A DNA stretch of 39,121 nt from Vicinamibacterales bacterium (GCA_035699745.1 DASSPH010000081.1:1-39121); one strand, 5' to 3'; counted from the first letter of the stretch, positions 7,491-18,754 are shown. Made by a program: numbers and translations. Notes: a model not told the origin generated them from the letters alone.

Positions 7491-8257
7491 TTGCGATCCA
7501 GGATCTGGTCAAGCGATACGGCGCCTTCACCGCGGTCGACGGCGTCAGCCTCGACGTGGCGCCCGGCGAGATCCACGGCTTTCTCGGACCGAACGGCGCC
7601 GGCAAGACGACGACGATCCGGATGATCGCCGGCCTGCTGAAGCCCACCTCGGGGCGCATCCTGGTCAACGGCCACGATCTCGCCCGCGAGCCCGAGGCGG
7701 CGAAGGCGTCGCTCGGCTTCATTCCCGACCGGCCGTTCATCTACGACAAGCTGACCGCCGGCGAGTTCCTTCGCTTTCATGCCGGCCTCTACGGCATGGA
7801 CGACGCCGCGGTGCCGCCGCGCATCGCCGAGATGCTGGACGTGTTCGAGCTGACCCGGTGGGAGCACGAGCTGGTCGAGAGCTTCTCGCACGGCATGAAG
7901 CAGCGGCTGGTGATGAGCGCCGCGTTCATGCACCGGCCGCGGGCGGTGCTGGTCGACGAGCCGATGGTCGGACTGGATCCGCGCGGCGCGCGTTTGATCA
8001 AGGACGTCTTCCGTCGCATGAGCGAGCGCGGCGTCGCGATCCTGATGAGCACGCACACGCTCGAGGTCGCCGAGGAGATGTGCGATCGGATCAGCATCAT
8101 CCTGAGGGGGAAGATCATCGCGCGCGGCACGGTCGACGAGCTGCGCGCGCTGGCGCACGGCGCCGGCCCCGACGCCGACGGCCGGACGCCGCAGCTCACC
8201 GACGTCTTCCTGCGCCTGACCGGCGGCAGCGGGCTGCAGGAAATCGATGAGGTGTAG
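7487..8257 (+). CDS. ABC transporter ATP-binding protein
   Basis: 256 residues, a single nucleotide-binding domain of normal length. Walker A is GPNGAGKTTT (about 40), the signature is the variant FSHGMKQRL in place of LSGGQ, Walker B is AVLVDEPMVGLD and the switch histidine is in STHTLE. This variant signature is common in the ABC-2 / Nat-type exporters. The ATPase would energise the multi-pass protein encoded 21 nt downstream. It overlaps the transglutaminase-like gene by four bases (ATGA). Substrate unknown. Confidence 0.95.
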   Translation: MIAIQDLVKRYGAFTAVDGVSLDVAPGEIHGFLGPNGAGKTTTIRMIAGLLKPTSGRILVNGHDLAREPEAAKASLGFIPDRPFIYDKLTAGEFLRFHAGLYGMDDAAVPPRIAEMLDVFELTRWEHELVESFSHGMKQRLVMSAAFMHRPRAVLVDEPMVGLDPRGARLIKDVFRRMSERGVAILMSTHTLEVAEEMCDRISIILRGKIIARGTVDELRALAHGAGPDADGRTPQLTDVFLRLTGGSGLQEIDEV

Positions 8258-8278
8258 CCGCGCGGCGGGGACGATCTG

Positions 8279-9970
8279 ATGGTGCGCGCCTTTCCCTTCC
8301 TGCTCGCGCCGTCGATCTGGGCCTCGCGCAACCGCGCGCGCCGGCGCGAGCGCGGCGACGGCATGCGCGCCGGGTTCTTCGGCGGCGTCGCGCTCCTGGT
8401 CGCGGGGGCGATCTTCAGCGCGACGTTCTGGCTCACGCAGGAGCTGGGCGCCTTTGCCGACTTCGGCGATTACCTGCTGCGGCTCGGCCTCTCCTGGCTG
8501 TTCGTCTCGTTCCTGTCGTTTCTGGCGTTCAGCGCCATCGTGACCGCGCTGTCCACGTTCTTCCTGTCGGACGATCTGCGGCTGCTGCTGGCGGCGCCGG
8601 TCGCGGCACGGCGGGTGTTCCACGCCCGCTTCGCGCGGACCGTGGGGCTCGCCTCCTGGATGGTCGTCGTCTTCGTCGTGCCCGTGCTCGCCGGGGTGGG
8701 CGTGGGCCACTGCGCGCCGGCGTCGTACTACGCGCTCTCGGTCGCGGCGGTCACGCCGTTCGTGATCATCCCCGTCGCCGTCGGCACCGCGATCACCCTC
8801 CTGCTGGTCAACATCTTCCCGGCCCGGCGCGCGCGCGACATCCTGATGCTGATGGGGCTGCTGTTCGCCGGCAGCCTGGTCGTGCTGCTCCGCATGATCC
8901 AGCCGGAGCAGCTGCTCCGCGTCGAGTCGCTGCCCGACATCACCGACTTCTTCGCGACGCTGCAGTCGCCGATCACGCCGCTGCTGCCGTCGTTCTGGGC
9001 CGGGGAAGTCGTCTTCGCGGCGATGCAGGGGCGCGTCGACGTGCTGCACCTCGCCGCGCTGTGGACGACCGCGCTCGGCCTGGTGGTGCTGCTCGCCGCG
9101 GCGATGGACCGGTGGCACTTCGCCGGATTCAGCAAGGCGCAGGAGGCGCGGAAGACCCGCTTCACCCGTTTCGAGCTGATCACCCGCGCGGCCCGGCTGC
9201 TGCCGGTCTCGCCGGTGCAGCGGCAGCTGCTGGTGAAGGATCTGAAGATCTTCCTGCGCGACGTCAGCCAGTGGTCGCAGCTCCTGCTGCTGCTCGCGCT
9301 GGTGCTGGTGTACCTCTACAACTTCCGCGTGCTCGATCTCGATCGCAATCCCTATATGAGCGGGATGATCAAGAACATCTACGCGTTCGTGAACCTGGGG
9401 ATGGCGGGCCTGGTGATGGCGACGGTGTGTGCGCGCTTCGTCTTCCCCGCGGTCTCCTCCGAAGGGGCCGCGTTCTGGATCATCCGCACCGCGCCGATCT
9501 CGCTCCGGTCGTTCCTGTGGTCCAAGTTCTGGACCGGGCTGATCCCGGTGTTCCTGCTGACCGAGCTCCTGACGGTCGCCGCCAACCAGTTCCTCGGCGT
9601 GGCGCCGTTCCTCCGCATGGTCGCCGCCGTCGCGGTGTTCTTCATGAGCGTGGCGCTGGTCGGCCTGGCCACCGGCCTGGGGGCGCGCTATCCGCGCTTC
9701 GCCGCCGACAACGCGAGTCAGGTCGCCGGATCCTACGGCGGCGTCGCGTTCATGATCGTCGCCGTGCTGTTCACGCTGACGTTGATCGCGCTGATCGGCT
9801 GGCCCTCGTCGATGGTGTTGTGGCACGCCGCCCGTCCCGAGCGCGCGATCCCCGGCTCGACGATCGCGATCGCCCTGGCCTGCACGCTCGCCGCGCTCGT
9901 CCTCAGCGTCGGGACGTGGTGGTACGGCATGCGCACCGGCATCCGCGCCCTGGAGCACCTGGGCGACTAG
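8279..9970 (+). CDS. ABC exporter permease, multi-pass
   Basis: 563 residues with roughly a dozen hydrophobic segments spread along the whole length (for example LLVAGAIFSATFWL, LLLLLALVLVYLYNF and FMIVAVLFTLTLIALIGW). The size and alternating short charged loops fit the large ABC-2-like permeases with two six-helix halves. It directly follows the ATPase gene, so both very likely form one exporter together with the transglutaminase-like protein. The start ATG is followed immediately by a possible GTG; a GGGGAC motif precedes it. The gene ends just before the ~30 bp repeat array, which it faces with a convergent gene on the other side. Confidence 0.85.
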   Translation: MVRAFPFLLAPSIWASRNRARRRERGDGMRAGFFGGVALLVAGAIFSATFWLTQELGAFADFGDYLLRLGLSWLFVSFLSFLAFSAIVTALSTFFLSDDLRLLLAAPVAARRVFHARFARTVGLASWMVVVFVVPVLAGVGVGHCAPASYYALSVAAVTPFVIIPVAVGTAITLLLVNIFPARRARDILMLMGLLFAGSLVVLLRMIQPEQLLRVESLPDITDFFATLQSPITPLLPSFWAGEVVFAAMQGRVDVLHLAALWTTALGLVVLLAAAMDRWHFAGFSKAQEARKTRFTRFELITRAARLLPVSPVQRQLLVKDLKIFLRDVSQWSQLLLLLALVLVYLYNFRVLDLDRNPYMSGMIKNIYAFVNLGMAGLVMATVCARFVFPAVSSEGAAFWIIRTAPISLRSFLWSKFWTGLIPVFLLTELLTVAANQFLGVAPFLRMVAAVAVFFMSVALVGLATGLGARYPRFAADNASQVAGSYGGVAFMIVAVLFTLTLIALIGWPSSMVLWHAARPERAIPGSTIAIALACTLAALVLSVGTWWYGMRTGIRALEHLGD

Positions 9971-9980
9971 GGGCGACTAG

Positions 9981-10399
9981 GTGCCAGGTCTGCGAACGGG
10001 CGCCGCCCGGTGCCAGGTCTGCGAACCCGCCGCCCAACGGTGCCAGGTGCCACTTTCGGCCGACTCACAGACGTGGAACGGCTCGCGTTTGTCTGCAGAC
10101 CTGGCACCCTTCCGCCGCGCACCGGAGACCTGACCCCCTTCGCGCCCGTTCGCAGACCTGGCACTCCGTCCCGCCGGTTCGCAAACCTGATCCCCGCGGC
10201 GCGGGTTCACAGACCTGGCACCCCGTAGCGCCGGTCCACAGACCTGGCACCCCCGTAGCGCGGGTTCACAGACCTGGCACCCCGGTGGCGCGGGTTCACA
10301 GACCTGGCACCTCCGTAGCGCCGGTTCACAGACCTGGCACCCCGGTGGCGCCGGTTCACAGACCTGGCACCCCGTGGCGGCGGTTTACAGACCTGGCAC
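9981..10399. repeat. Two-armed array of ~29-30 bp GTTCACAGACCTGGCACC units
   Basis: The right arm has CAGACCTGGCAC at 10096, 10153, 10210, 10239, 10269, 10299, 10329, 10359 and 10388, with decayed copies near 10125 and 10182, so the period is 27-30 bp. The left arm holds the reverse complement (GTGCCAGGTCTG) at 9981 and 10010 and a truncated copy at 10040, again 29-30 bp apart. The ~12 bp between cores are GC-rich and similar to each other (CCCGTAGCGCCGG type). The arms could fold into a long imperfect hairpin. The last unit encodes the final residues and the stop of the convergent gene. The block fills the gap between two converging genes and does not look coding. Confidence 0.9.
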
Positions 10400-10924
10400 C
10401 AGCTTGGCGGTGGCGGCGGTCAGCAGCGGCACGCAGTAGAACTGGCCCTTGGCGTTGACCGGCTGTTCCCCCGGACAGGGGCCGGCATCGGCCGGCTCGC
10501 TGCCGACGTCCGCCTGAGGCGGACGCATCACGGTGCGCACCTGTCCGTCATACACACCGCTGAACTCGTAGGTCGCCGGACCCGGGCCGGGAGGAGGAGG
10601 CAGGGTGGGGCCGCTCAGGGCGACCGCGACGGTCGTGCCGGCGCGCTCGGCGGCGACGAACGCGTCCCAGGTCTTCACCGGCGCGATGCTGCCGTCGCGG
10701 GCGATCGCCCCGAGGGTGATGACGAGCGACACGCGCGTCGAGCCGTCGGCGATCTTCTCGGTGATCGCGCCGTGAAAGCTGACACCGCTGCCGCTGACCT
10801 GCCTGTTCTTGTACTGATCCGCGGCGCCGCCGCGAAACGCCTTCGCGAACACGGTCGCGTCCACGTCCGCCTGGACTGGCGCCAGCAGCAGGATACCGCC
10901 GAGGACGGCACAGCTCGCGCGCAT
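10385..10924 (-). CDS. Secreted hypothetical protein
   Basis: 179 residues with a clear signal peptide (MRASCAVLGGILLLAPVQA, cleavage likely near VQADV) and GGAGGAG upstream of the ATG. The mature part has a Pro/Gly-rich linker (LPPPPGPGPA) and two cysteines near the C-terminus (GPCPG and FYCVP) that could pair. I recognise no family. It is followed 69 bp upstream on the same strand by a large permease gene, so it may be the second gene of that unit. Its last five residues (LVPGL) and stop are written by a copy of the ~30 bp intergenic repeat, so the C-terminus is probably recent or flexible. Confidence 0.75.
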   Translation of the reverse strand: MRASCAVLGGILLLAPVQADVDATVFAKAFRGGAADQYKNRQVSGSGVSFHGAITEKIADGSTRVSLVITLGAIARDGSIAPVKTWDAFVAAERAGTTVAVALSGPTLPPPPGPGPATYEFSGVYDGQVRTVMRPPQADVGSEPADAGPCPGEQPVNAKGQFYCVPLLTAATAKLVPGL

Positions 10925-10993
10925 GATCGGCTCCTCCGTTTGCCGCTAGGAAGCATTCATGCGCCGTGCCGGAGCCGGGCTCGAGCGCGCGGA

Positions 10994-13438
<2,445 letters not shown>

Positions 13439-13574
13439 GGTCACCTATACGGGTGGCGCGGCAATGTGACGAATGCCGGGACGAACGCCCGCGCGCGCCG
13501 CGCCCCGTACGGGTCGCACTGTCTGACGCAGCAGCCGCCCTCTTGGTTTGGCGGACAGGTATCCTGAGGAGCAC

Positions 13575-14237
13575 ATGGGAGCTGGAGCACACCTCGGCAT
13601 CGATCTCTCCGAGTACGACGCGCGGATTCGCACGTTCATTCCCGAGTACGACCTCATGCACGAGGCCGTCGCCGGCGCGCTCGCCGCCATGGTGCGCCGC
13701 CGCGCCGCGACCATCGTGGAACTCGGCATCGGCACCGGGGCTCTGGCGGCGCGCTGTCTCGCCGCATTTCCATCGGCGGCGATCGTCGGCGTCGACGAAG
13801 ACGCCGCGATGCTGGATGCCGCGCGGGCGCGGCTCGCCGGACGGCTCGACGCGCGTCACGGCAGCTTCGAGTCGATCGACCTGCCCCGCGCCGACGCGAT
13901 CGTCACCTGCGTCGCGCTGCACCACCTGCCGCCCGGCGCCCGCCGCCAGCGGCTGTTCCGGACGCTGCGCCGTACGCTGCGGCCCGGCGGCGTGTTCGTC
14001 AACGCCGACTGCTTTCCGGCGAGCCATCCCCGGATCGCCGCGGCCGACCGCGCCGCATGGACGGCTCATCTCGCGCGCACGTATCCGCCAGACGACGTTC
14101 GCGCGCTCTTCCGACGCTGGGCGGGCGAGGATCATTACATCCCGCTCGCCGACGAACTGAATGCCCTGCGCCGCGCCGGCTTCCGCCCCGACGTCGTCTT
14201 CCGGCGCGGCGCGTTCGCGGTGATCGCAGCGTCCTGA
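13575..14237 (+). CDS. Class I SAM-dependent methyltransferase
   Basis: 220 residues. Motif I is VELGIGTGALAAR (about 50-62), followed by the acidic residue of motif II in VGVDEDAAMLD, motif III-like GSFESIDLPRADAIVTC and a post-motif with HHLPPG and LRPGGVFVNAD. This is the Rossmann methyltransferase order of the UbiE/small-molecule group; the substrate cannot be told. The ATG was chosen because GAGGAG stands 4 nt before it; a TTG nine codons upstream is possible but weaker. It is transcribed divergently from the ADOP gene, with 136 bp between them. Confidence 0.9.
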   Translation: MGAGAHLGIDLSEYDARIRTFIPEYDLMHEAVAGALAAMVRRRAATIVELGIGTGALAARCLAAFPSAAIVGVDEDAAMLDAARARLAGRLDARHGSFESIDLPRADAIVTCVALHHLPPGARRQRLFRTLRRTLRPGGVFVNADCFPASHPRIAAADRAAWTAHLARTYPPDDVRALFRRWAGEDHYIPLADELNALRRAGFRPDVVFRRGAFAVIAAS

Positions 14238-14290
14238 TCGCGCGCGGCGCCTCCGCACCGCCGTAGTAGGATTCACGCGGAGGATTTCGC

Positions 14291-15934
14291 ATGCGCCGCG
14301 TTGCCGCCGTCGTGTCCGCGCTGGCCGTCACCGCCCTGGTGGCTGACGCCCGGCAGAAGCCGTCCGTCGCAAAACTGAAGACCACGGCGGAAGCGTCCGG
14401 GTTCAAGTCGACGTCGACGTATGACGACGTCGTGCGGTTCATGAAGGCGGTGGACGACGCCTCGCCGGTCATTTTCTATACGACCTACGGCACGACGCAC
14501 GAGGGGCGCGCGATGCCGATGGCCGTGGTGGGCACGGGGCTGAAGGATCCGAGCGCCGCCGCGGTGCGCGCGACGGGGAAGCTGCGCGTGCACATCCAGG
14601 GGAACATTCACGCGGGGGAGGTCGAAGGCAAGGAATCGGCGCAGATCCTGCTGCGCGAGTTCGCGCTCGGACAGCACAAGGACTGGCTGCAGTCGACCGT
14701 GTTCCTGATCACGCCGATCCTCAATGCCGACGGCAACGAGAAGTTCGCGGTGAACAACCGGCAGCGGCAGAACGGCCCGATCAACGGCATGGGCACCCGG
14801 CCGAACGCGCAAGGGCTCAACATCAACCGCGATTTCATGAAGCTCGACACGCCCGAAGCGCGCGCCTTCGTGAAGCTCTGGGTCGACTACGACCCGCATG
14901 CCGGCTTCGACCTGCACACCTCCGACGGGTCGTTCCACGGCTATTACCTGACCTACTCGCCGCCGCTCAACCCGAACACCAGCGACGCGATCACGACGGT
15001 GATGAAGGGGGAGTGGTTTCCCTTCGTCACCAGGAACATCAAGACGAAGCACGGCTGGGACACCTTTTATTACGGCAACGTTTCCACGCCCGGCGGCCGC
15101 GGCCGGGGCCGCGGAGGAGAGCCGCCTTCGCCGCCGGCGACTCCGCCCGCCCCCCAGCCGACCGGCCCGCCTGAATGGCGGACGTTCGAGCACGTCCCGC
15201 GTTTTCACAACAGCTATGTCGGCATGCGCAACCGCTTCGCGCTGCTGAGCGAGGCATACGCCTACGCGACGTTCGAGGATCGCATCAAGGCGACGAACTA
15301 CTTCATGGAAGAGGCGCTGAACTTCGCGCACGCCAACGCGCCGCGCTTGAAGAAGCTCGCCCTCGACGCGGACCGGGAGAAGATCGCCGGCAGAACGCTG
15401 GCGACCAGCGCCCGGATCAAGCGCGGCGGCATGATCGAGATCCTGATGGGCGAAGTCGAGGACGAGACCAATCCCGTCAGCGGCGCGGTGATGAACCGCC
15501 GCAAGAACGTGGTGAAGCCGCAGCAGATGGTCGACATGCTCTGGTTCGAGGCGGCCGCGACCGAGGTGGTGCCGTCGGCGTATTACGTGCCGGCGACGGC
15601 GACGAAGGCGGTCGAGCTCCTGAAGGCGCATGGCATCCAGATGCGGGAGGCGGCGCTGCCGGGCGGCACCGAAGAGTTCGCGATCTCCGCGAACACCGCA
15701 GGCCAGACCTTCGAGGGGCACACCCTGCGGCGGCTCGAAGGGAAGTGGGGCGTCACGAGCGGCGGCAATCCGTCCGGCAAGTACCTGGAAGTGCGGACGG
15801 ATCAGCCGCTCGGACGGCTCGCGTTCTATCTGCTGGAGCCGACGTCCGATGACGGTCTCGTGGCGTGGAATTTTCTCGACGCGGAACTGAAGGACGTCGC
15901 CACCGGCCCCTATCCGATCGTCAGGAGGAAATGA
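14291..15934 (+). CDS. Secreted M14 zinc carboxypeptidase
   Basis: 547 residues with a signal peptide (MRRVAAVVSALAVTALVADA). The M14 zinc site is visible as His ~107 and Glu ~110 in GNIHAGEVEGKE and His ~209 in FDLHTSDG; the conserved NRDF lies between them and PILNADGNEKF precedes it. These enzymes remove C-terminal residues or cut cell-wall peptides; specificity is unknown. A Gly/Arg then Pro-rich insert (about 272-296, beginning PGGRGRGRGGEPPSPP) interrupts the domain. GGAGG lies 7 nt before the start and a TAGGAT -10-like hexamer at 14267. Its TGA overlaps the first possible ATG of the next gene, and the two are probably one operon. Confidence 0.92.
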   Translation: MRRVAAVVSALAVTALVADARQKPSVAKLKTTAEASGFKSTSTYDDVVRFMKAVDDASPVIFYTTYGTTHEGRAMPMAVVGTGLKDPSAAAVRATGKLRVHIQGNIHAGEVEGKESAQILLREFALGQHKDWLQSTVFLITPILNADGNEKFAVNNRQRQNGPINGMGTRPNAQGLNINRDFMKLDTPEARAFVKLWVDYDPHAGFDLHTSDGSFHGYYLTYSPPLNPNTSDAITTVMKGEWFPFVTRNIKTKHGWDTFYYGNVSTPGGRGRGRGGEPPSPPATPPAPQPTGPPEWRTFEHVPRFHNSYVGMRNRFALLSEAYAYATFEDRIKATNYFMEEALNFAHANAPRLKKLALDADREKIAGRTLATSARIKRGGMIEILMGEVEDETNPVSGAVMNRRKNVVKPQQMVDMLWFEAAATEVVPSAYYVPATATKAVELLKAHGIQMREAALPGGTEEFAISANTAGQTFEGHTLRRLEGKWGVTSGGNPSGKYLEVRTDQPLGRLAFYLLEPTSDDGLVAWNFLDAELKDVATGPYPIVRRK

Positions 15935-15936
15935 TG

Positions 15937-17520
15937 ATGCGGCGTGCCGCGATCGCGCTGTGCTGCGTGTTGACGTCGGCGGAGCTGAACGGGCAGAACG
16001 TCGGGCACCAAGCGCCGCCGCCGCAGTTCGCCGACGCGGCGCGGCGCGAGAAGCTGGCGAGCGCGTTCGCCGAGATCGACAAGCTGTTCCGCGACTACGC
16101 CGCCGGAGCGAACATCCCCGGCGCCGCCTGGGGCATCGTCGTCGACGGCGAGCTCGCGCACACCGGCGTGCTCGGCTATCGCGAACTCGCGGCGAAGTCA
16201 CCGGTCACACCCGACACCGTGTTCCGCATCGCATCGATGACGAAGAGCTTCACCGCGATGGCGATCATGAAGCTGCGCGACGCCGGGAAGTTGTCCCTCG
16301 ACGATCCCGCCGAGAAGTACGTGCCCGAGATGAAGTCGCTCGTCTATCCGACGTCGGACTCACCCCGGATCACCATCCGGCATCTGCTCTCGCACGCCGA
16401 AGGATTCCCGGAAGACAATCCGTGGGGCGATCAGCAGCTCGCCGACACGGACGAGCAGCTCTCGGCGTTGATTCGCGGCGGCATCCCGTTCTCCAACGCC
16501 CCGGGCGTCGCCTATGAGTACTCGAACTACGGCTTCGCGATCCTCGGCCGCATCGTCGGCACGCTGAGCGGCAATCGCGGCACGCCGACGCAGGCCTACA
16601 CGAAGTACGTCCAGGACCAGATCCTCCAGCCGCTCGGCATGACGTCGACGACACTCGAGCCGTCGAGCGTGCCGGCCGACAGGCTCGCGCACGGCTACCG
16701 CTGGGAGGACGCGCAGTGGAAAGAAGAGCCGCTGCTCGCCAACGGCTCGTTCGGATCGATGGGCGGCATGCTGACGACGCTGTCGGATCTGGGGAGGTAC
16801 GTCGGGGCGTATCTCGCGGCGTGGCCGCCGCGCGATGCGCCTGAGAGCGGACCGGTGCGGCGCGCGTCGCTGCGCGAGATGCAGCAGGTGTGGCGCCCAT
16901 CGCCCGCCAGCGTGACGGCGGGCGGCAGCGGCGTGCAGCTGAACGCGGGTGGATACGGGTTCGGGCTGCGCGTGGCGCAGACGTGCGCGTTCCCCACCGT
17001 CGTCTCGCACAGCGGCGGCCTGCCCGGGTTCGGTTCGCTGATGCGCTGGCTTCCCGAGTACGGCGTCGGCATCATCGCCTTCGGCAACCGCACCTACTCC
17101 GGGTGGGCGCGCACCGTCGATCTGTCGCTCGACGCGCTCGCGCGCACCGGCGCCTTGCAGCCGCGCGTCGTGCGGCCATCGCCGGCGCTGGTGTCGGCGC
17201 GCGACGCGGTCGCCGGGCTGATCGTGACGTGGGACGACGGCGTCGCCGACCGCATCGCGGCGCAGAACCTGTATCTCGACGAGAGCAAGGCGCGGCGGCG
17301 CGCGGCGATCGCCAGGCTGGTGGCGGCGGCGGGCGCGTGCACCGCCGGATCCGGGTTCGACCGGGTGGAAAACGCGCTGCGCGGCGACTGGACGATGCGC
17401 TGCGCCCACGGCGATCTCCGGGTCGCGATCACGCTGGCGCCGACCAATCCGCCGCTGGTGCAGTACCTGTCCGTGACCGCCGCCACGCCGGCGCCGCGGC
17501 CGCAAACGTGTCCGCAATAG
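15937..17520 (+). CDS. Secreted S12 beta-lactamase-like serine hydrolase
   Basis: 527 residues with a signal peptide. The three active-site motifs of the penicillin-binding/beta-lactamase class C fold are present: SxxK at Ser ~100 (ASMTKSF), YxN at Tyr ~195 (YEYSNYGF) and HSGG at His ~358. Known relatives are D-aminopeptidases, esterases and beta-lactamases; the reaction here is open. Three ATGs in a row follow an AGGAGG; the third gives a spacing of 8 nt and is used here, while the first (15931) overlaps the TGA of the M14 gene. A C-terminal region of ~120 residues with two cysteines follows the catalytic domain. Together with the M14 gene it suggests hydrolysis of peptides or peptidoglycan fragments. 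Confidence 0.92.
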   Translation: MRRAAIALCCVLTSAELNGQNVGHQAPPPQFADAARREKLASAFAEIDKLFRDYAAGANIPGAAWGIVVDGELAHTGVLGYRELAAKSPVTPDTVFRIASMTKSFTAMAIMKLRDAGKLSLDDPAEKYVPEMKSLVYPTSDSPRITIRHLLSHAEGFPEDNPWGDQQLADTDEQLSALIRGGIPFSNAPGVAYEYSNYGFAILGRIVGTLSGNRGTPTQAYTKYVQDQILQPLGMTSTTLEPSSVPADRLAHGYRWEDAQWKEEPLLANGSFGSMGGMLTTLSDLGRYVGAYLAAWPPRDAPESGPVRRASLREMQQVWRPSPASVTAGGSGVQLNAGGYGFGLRVAQTCAFPTVVSHSGGLPGFGSLMRWLPEYGVGIIAFGNRTYSGWARTVDLSLDALARTGALQPRVVRPSPALVSARDAVAGLIVTWDDGVADRIAAQNLYLDESKARRRAAIARLVAAAGACTAGSGFDRVENALRGDWTMRCAHGDLRVAITLAPTNPPLVQYLSVTAATPAPRPQTCPQ

Positions 17521-17613
17521 CCGATTTCCCCCATGAAAACGTGGGAAGTTGTGCTACGCTTCGGGCATTCACGCGCACCCCTGGGTAACGCGAACGCGCG
17601 TTAAGGAGATCAG

Positions 17614-17898
17614 ATGGCCAAGAAGACGGCGAAGAAGTCCGCGAGAAAACCGAACGCGGCGTTCATGAAGCCGATGACGCCGAGCTCGGCGCTGTCGGAA
17701 GTGGTCGGCAGCAAGCCGATTCCGCGGACGGAAGTCACCAAGAAACTGTGGGCCTACATCAAGAAGAACAAGCTGCAGGATCAGAAGAACAAGCGGATGA
17801 TCAAGGCGGACGACGCGCTGAAGACCGTCTTCGGCGGCAAGTCCCAGGTCAACATGTTCGAGATGACCAAGCTTGTGAACAAGCACCTCAAGGCCTAG
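17614..17898 (+). CDS. SWIB/MDM2 domain protein
   Basis: 94 residues: a Lys/Ala-rich head (about 1-15) and one SWIB domain filling the rest, recognisable by FMKPMTPSSALSEVVG, RTEVTKKLWAYIKKNKLQD and TKLVNKHLKA. In eukaryotes this fold is part of SWI/SNF complexes; stand-alone bacterial copies exist in Chlamydia and many environmental phyla and are presumed DNA-associated, without a settled role. The basic head supports nucleic-acid binding. A strong ribosome binding site (TAAGGAGATCAG) precedes the ATG, an extended -10-like TGCTACGCT lies at 17552-17560, and a strong terminator follows: a single-gene, probably well expressed unit. Confidence 0.95.
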   Translation: MAKKTAKKSARKPNAAFMKPMTPSSALSEVVGSKPIPRTEVTKKLWAYIKKNKLQDQKNKRMIKADDALKTVFGGKSQVNMFEMTKLVNKHLKA

Positions 17899-17926
17899 GC
17901 CGTCCTCGAATTCCCGGCGGTGGTTC

Positions 17927-17969
17927 AAAGCGGCTCCCCCCTCGCGGGGCAGGGAGCCGCTTTCCTTTT
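17927..17969 (+). terminator. Rho-independent terminator after the SWIB gene
   Basis: AAAGCGGCTCCC (17927-17938) pairs perfectly with GGGAGCCGCTTT (17952-17963) around a 13-nt loop, and TTTCCTTTT follows. It is the clearest intrinsic terminator in the window and separates the SWIB gene from the pseudopilin operon. Confidence 0.9.
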
Positions 17970-17990
17970 GTACCAGTAACGTGATCGCGT

Positions 17991-18080
17991 GTGCCAGAAC
18001 GGGGCACCAACCTTCCCGGTTCGCGATCCGGCGGCCGGGCCGCGCCGCCGGTTTCCGGCGGCGGCGGGCAGTTTCCGCCC
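17991..18080 (+). other. Structured leader upstream of the pseudopilin operon
   Basis: Before the first pseudopilin gene there are about 180 bp without a gene. They contain GTGCC...GGCAC (17991-18007), a perfect 9-bp hairpin with a 3-nt loop (CGCCGCCGG at 18043-18051 with CCGGCGGCG at 18055-18063) and a further GGGC/GCCC pair (18066-18080). I find no match to the c-di-GMP riboswitch consensus that often precedes pilus genes. It may be an unrecognised RNA leader or simply GC-rich DNA. Confidence 0.3.
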
Positions 18081-18148
18081 GGAGCCGCCCCGCGACCCTG
18101 CGCCGGATCGCCTGGCGGCATACGGATTGCCCTCGAATCGAGTCGCCC

Positions 18149-18754
18149 ATGTTTTACAGAGATTCGCGCGGCTTCTCGCTGATCGAGCTGCTGATGGTGG
18201 TCGCCATCATCGGCACGCTTGCGGCGATCACAGTGCCGATGAGCGGCAACGCGATCCGCTTTCTGAAGCTCAGTGGCGACGCCCGCGAGCTGTCGAACGC
18301 GACCGCGGTTGCGAAGATGCGCGCCGCCGCGAAGTTCACCCAGGCGCGGCTCTACGTCGACATCACCGGCCGCCAGTTCTACGTGCAGACCTTCGACAAG
18401 TCGACGTCGACGTGGAACACCGAAGGGGGCGCGGTCTCGCTGTCGAGCACGGTGTCGTTCGGCTACGGGCCGATTTCGACGCCGCCGCCGAACACGCAGA
18501 CCACCATCGGCCAGGCGCCGGAGTGCACCACCATGGCGGGCTCGCCGCCGGCGCCGGTCGCGGTCGCGAACACCGCGTGCGTCACGTTCAATTCGCGCGG
18601 CATTCCGATCGACGGCACGGGGAGTCCGACCGGCCTCGACGCGATCTACGTGACCGACAGTTCCGCCGTCTACGGCATCACCGTGGCGGCCACCGGCTTC
18701 ATCCGGACGTGGCAGTCCAACTACACCTCGACACCGTCATGGACGCTGCAATGA
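18149..18754 (+). CDS. GspH/FimT-like type IV pseudopilin
   Basis: 201 residues. A short leader MFYRDSRG ends in the prepilin peptidase site G/FSLIE with Glu at +5, followed by the hydrophobic helix LLMVVAIIGTLAAITVP. The helix continues into an amphipathic stretch (about residues 40-60), then a beta-rich globular part with two or more cysteines (PECTTM, ANTACVTFNSRG), the usual form of FimT/GspH minor pilins. Its TGA overlaps the ATG of the PilV-like gene (ATGA). It would be cleaved by PilD and placed in the tip of a type IV pilus or a type II secretion pseudopilus. No clear Shine-Dalgarno is visible before the ATG. Confidence 0.9.
   Translation: MFYRDSRGFSLIELLMVVAIIGTLAAITVPMSGNAIRFLKLSGDARELSNATAVAKMRAAAKFTQARLYVDITGRQFYVQTFDKSTSTWNTEGGAVSLSSTVSFGYGPISTPPPNTQTTIGQAPECTTMAGSPPAPVAVANTACVTFNSRGIPIDGTGSPTGLDAIYVTDSSAVYGITVAATGFIRTWQSNYTSTPSWTLQ

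Noticed and set aside
7205-9958. 917-codon minus-strand frame over the ABC genes
   Set aside because: Composition dominated by Arg, Gln, His, Asp and Glu, typical of an antisense shadow; both ABC genes on the plus strand have clear motifs.
9981-10399. CRISPR array
   Set aside because: The units are regularly spaced, but the intervening ~12 bp are too short, resemble each other and are GC-rich; part of the array is inverted and no cas gene is present.
17991-18080. c-di-GMP (GEMM) riboswitch before the pilus operon
   Set aside because: The position is right, but the conserved GEMM core and tetraloop pattern are not present; only generic GC hairpins are seen.
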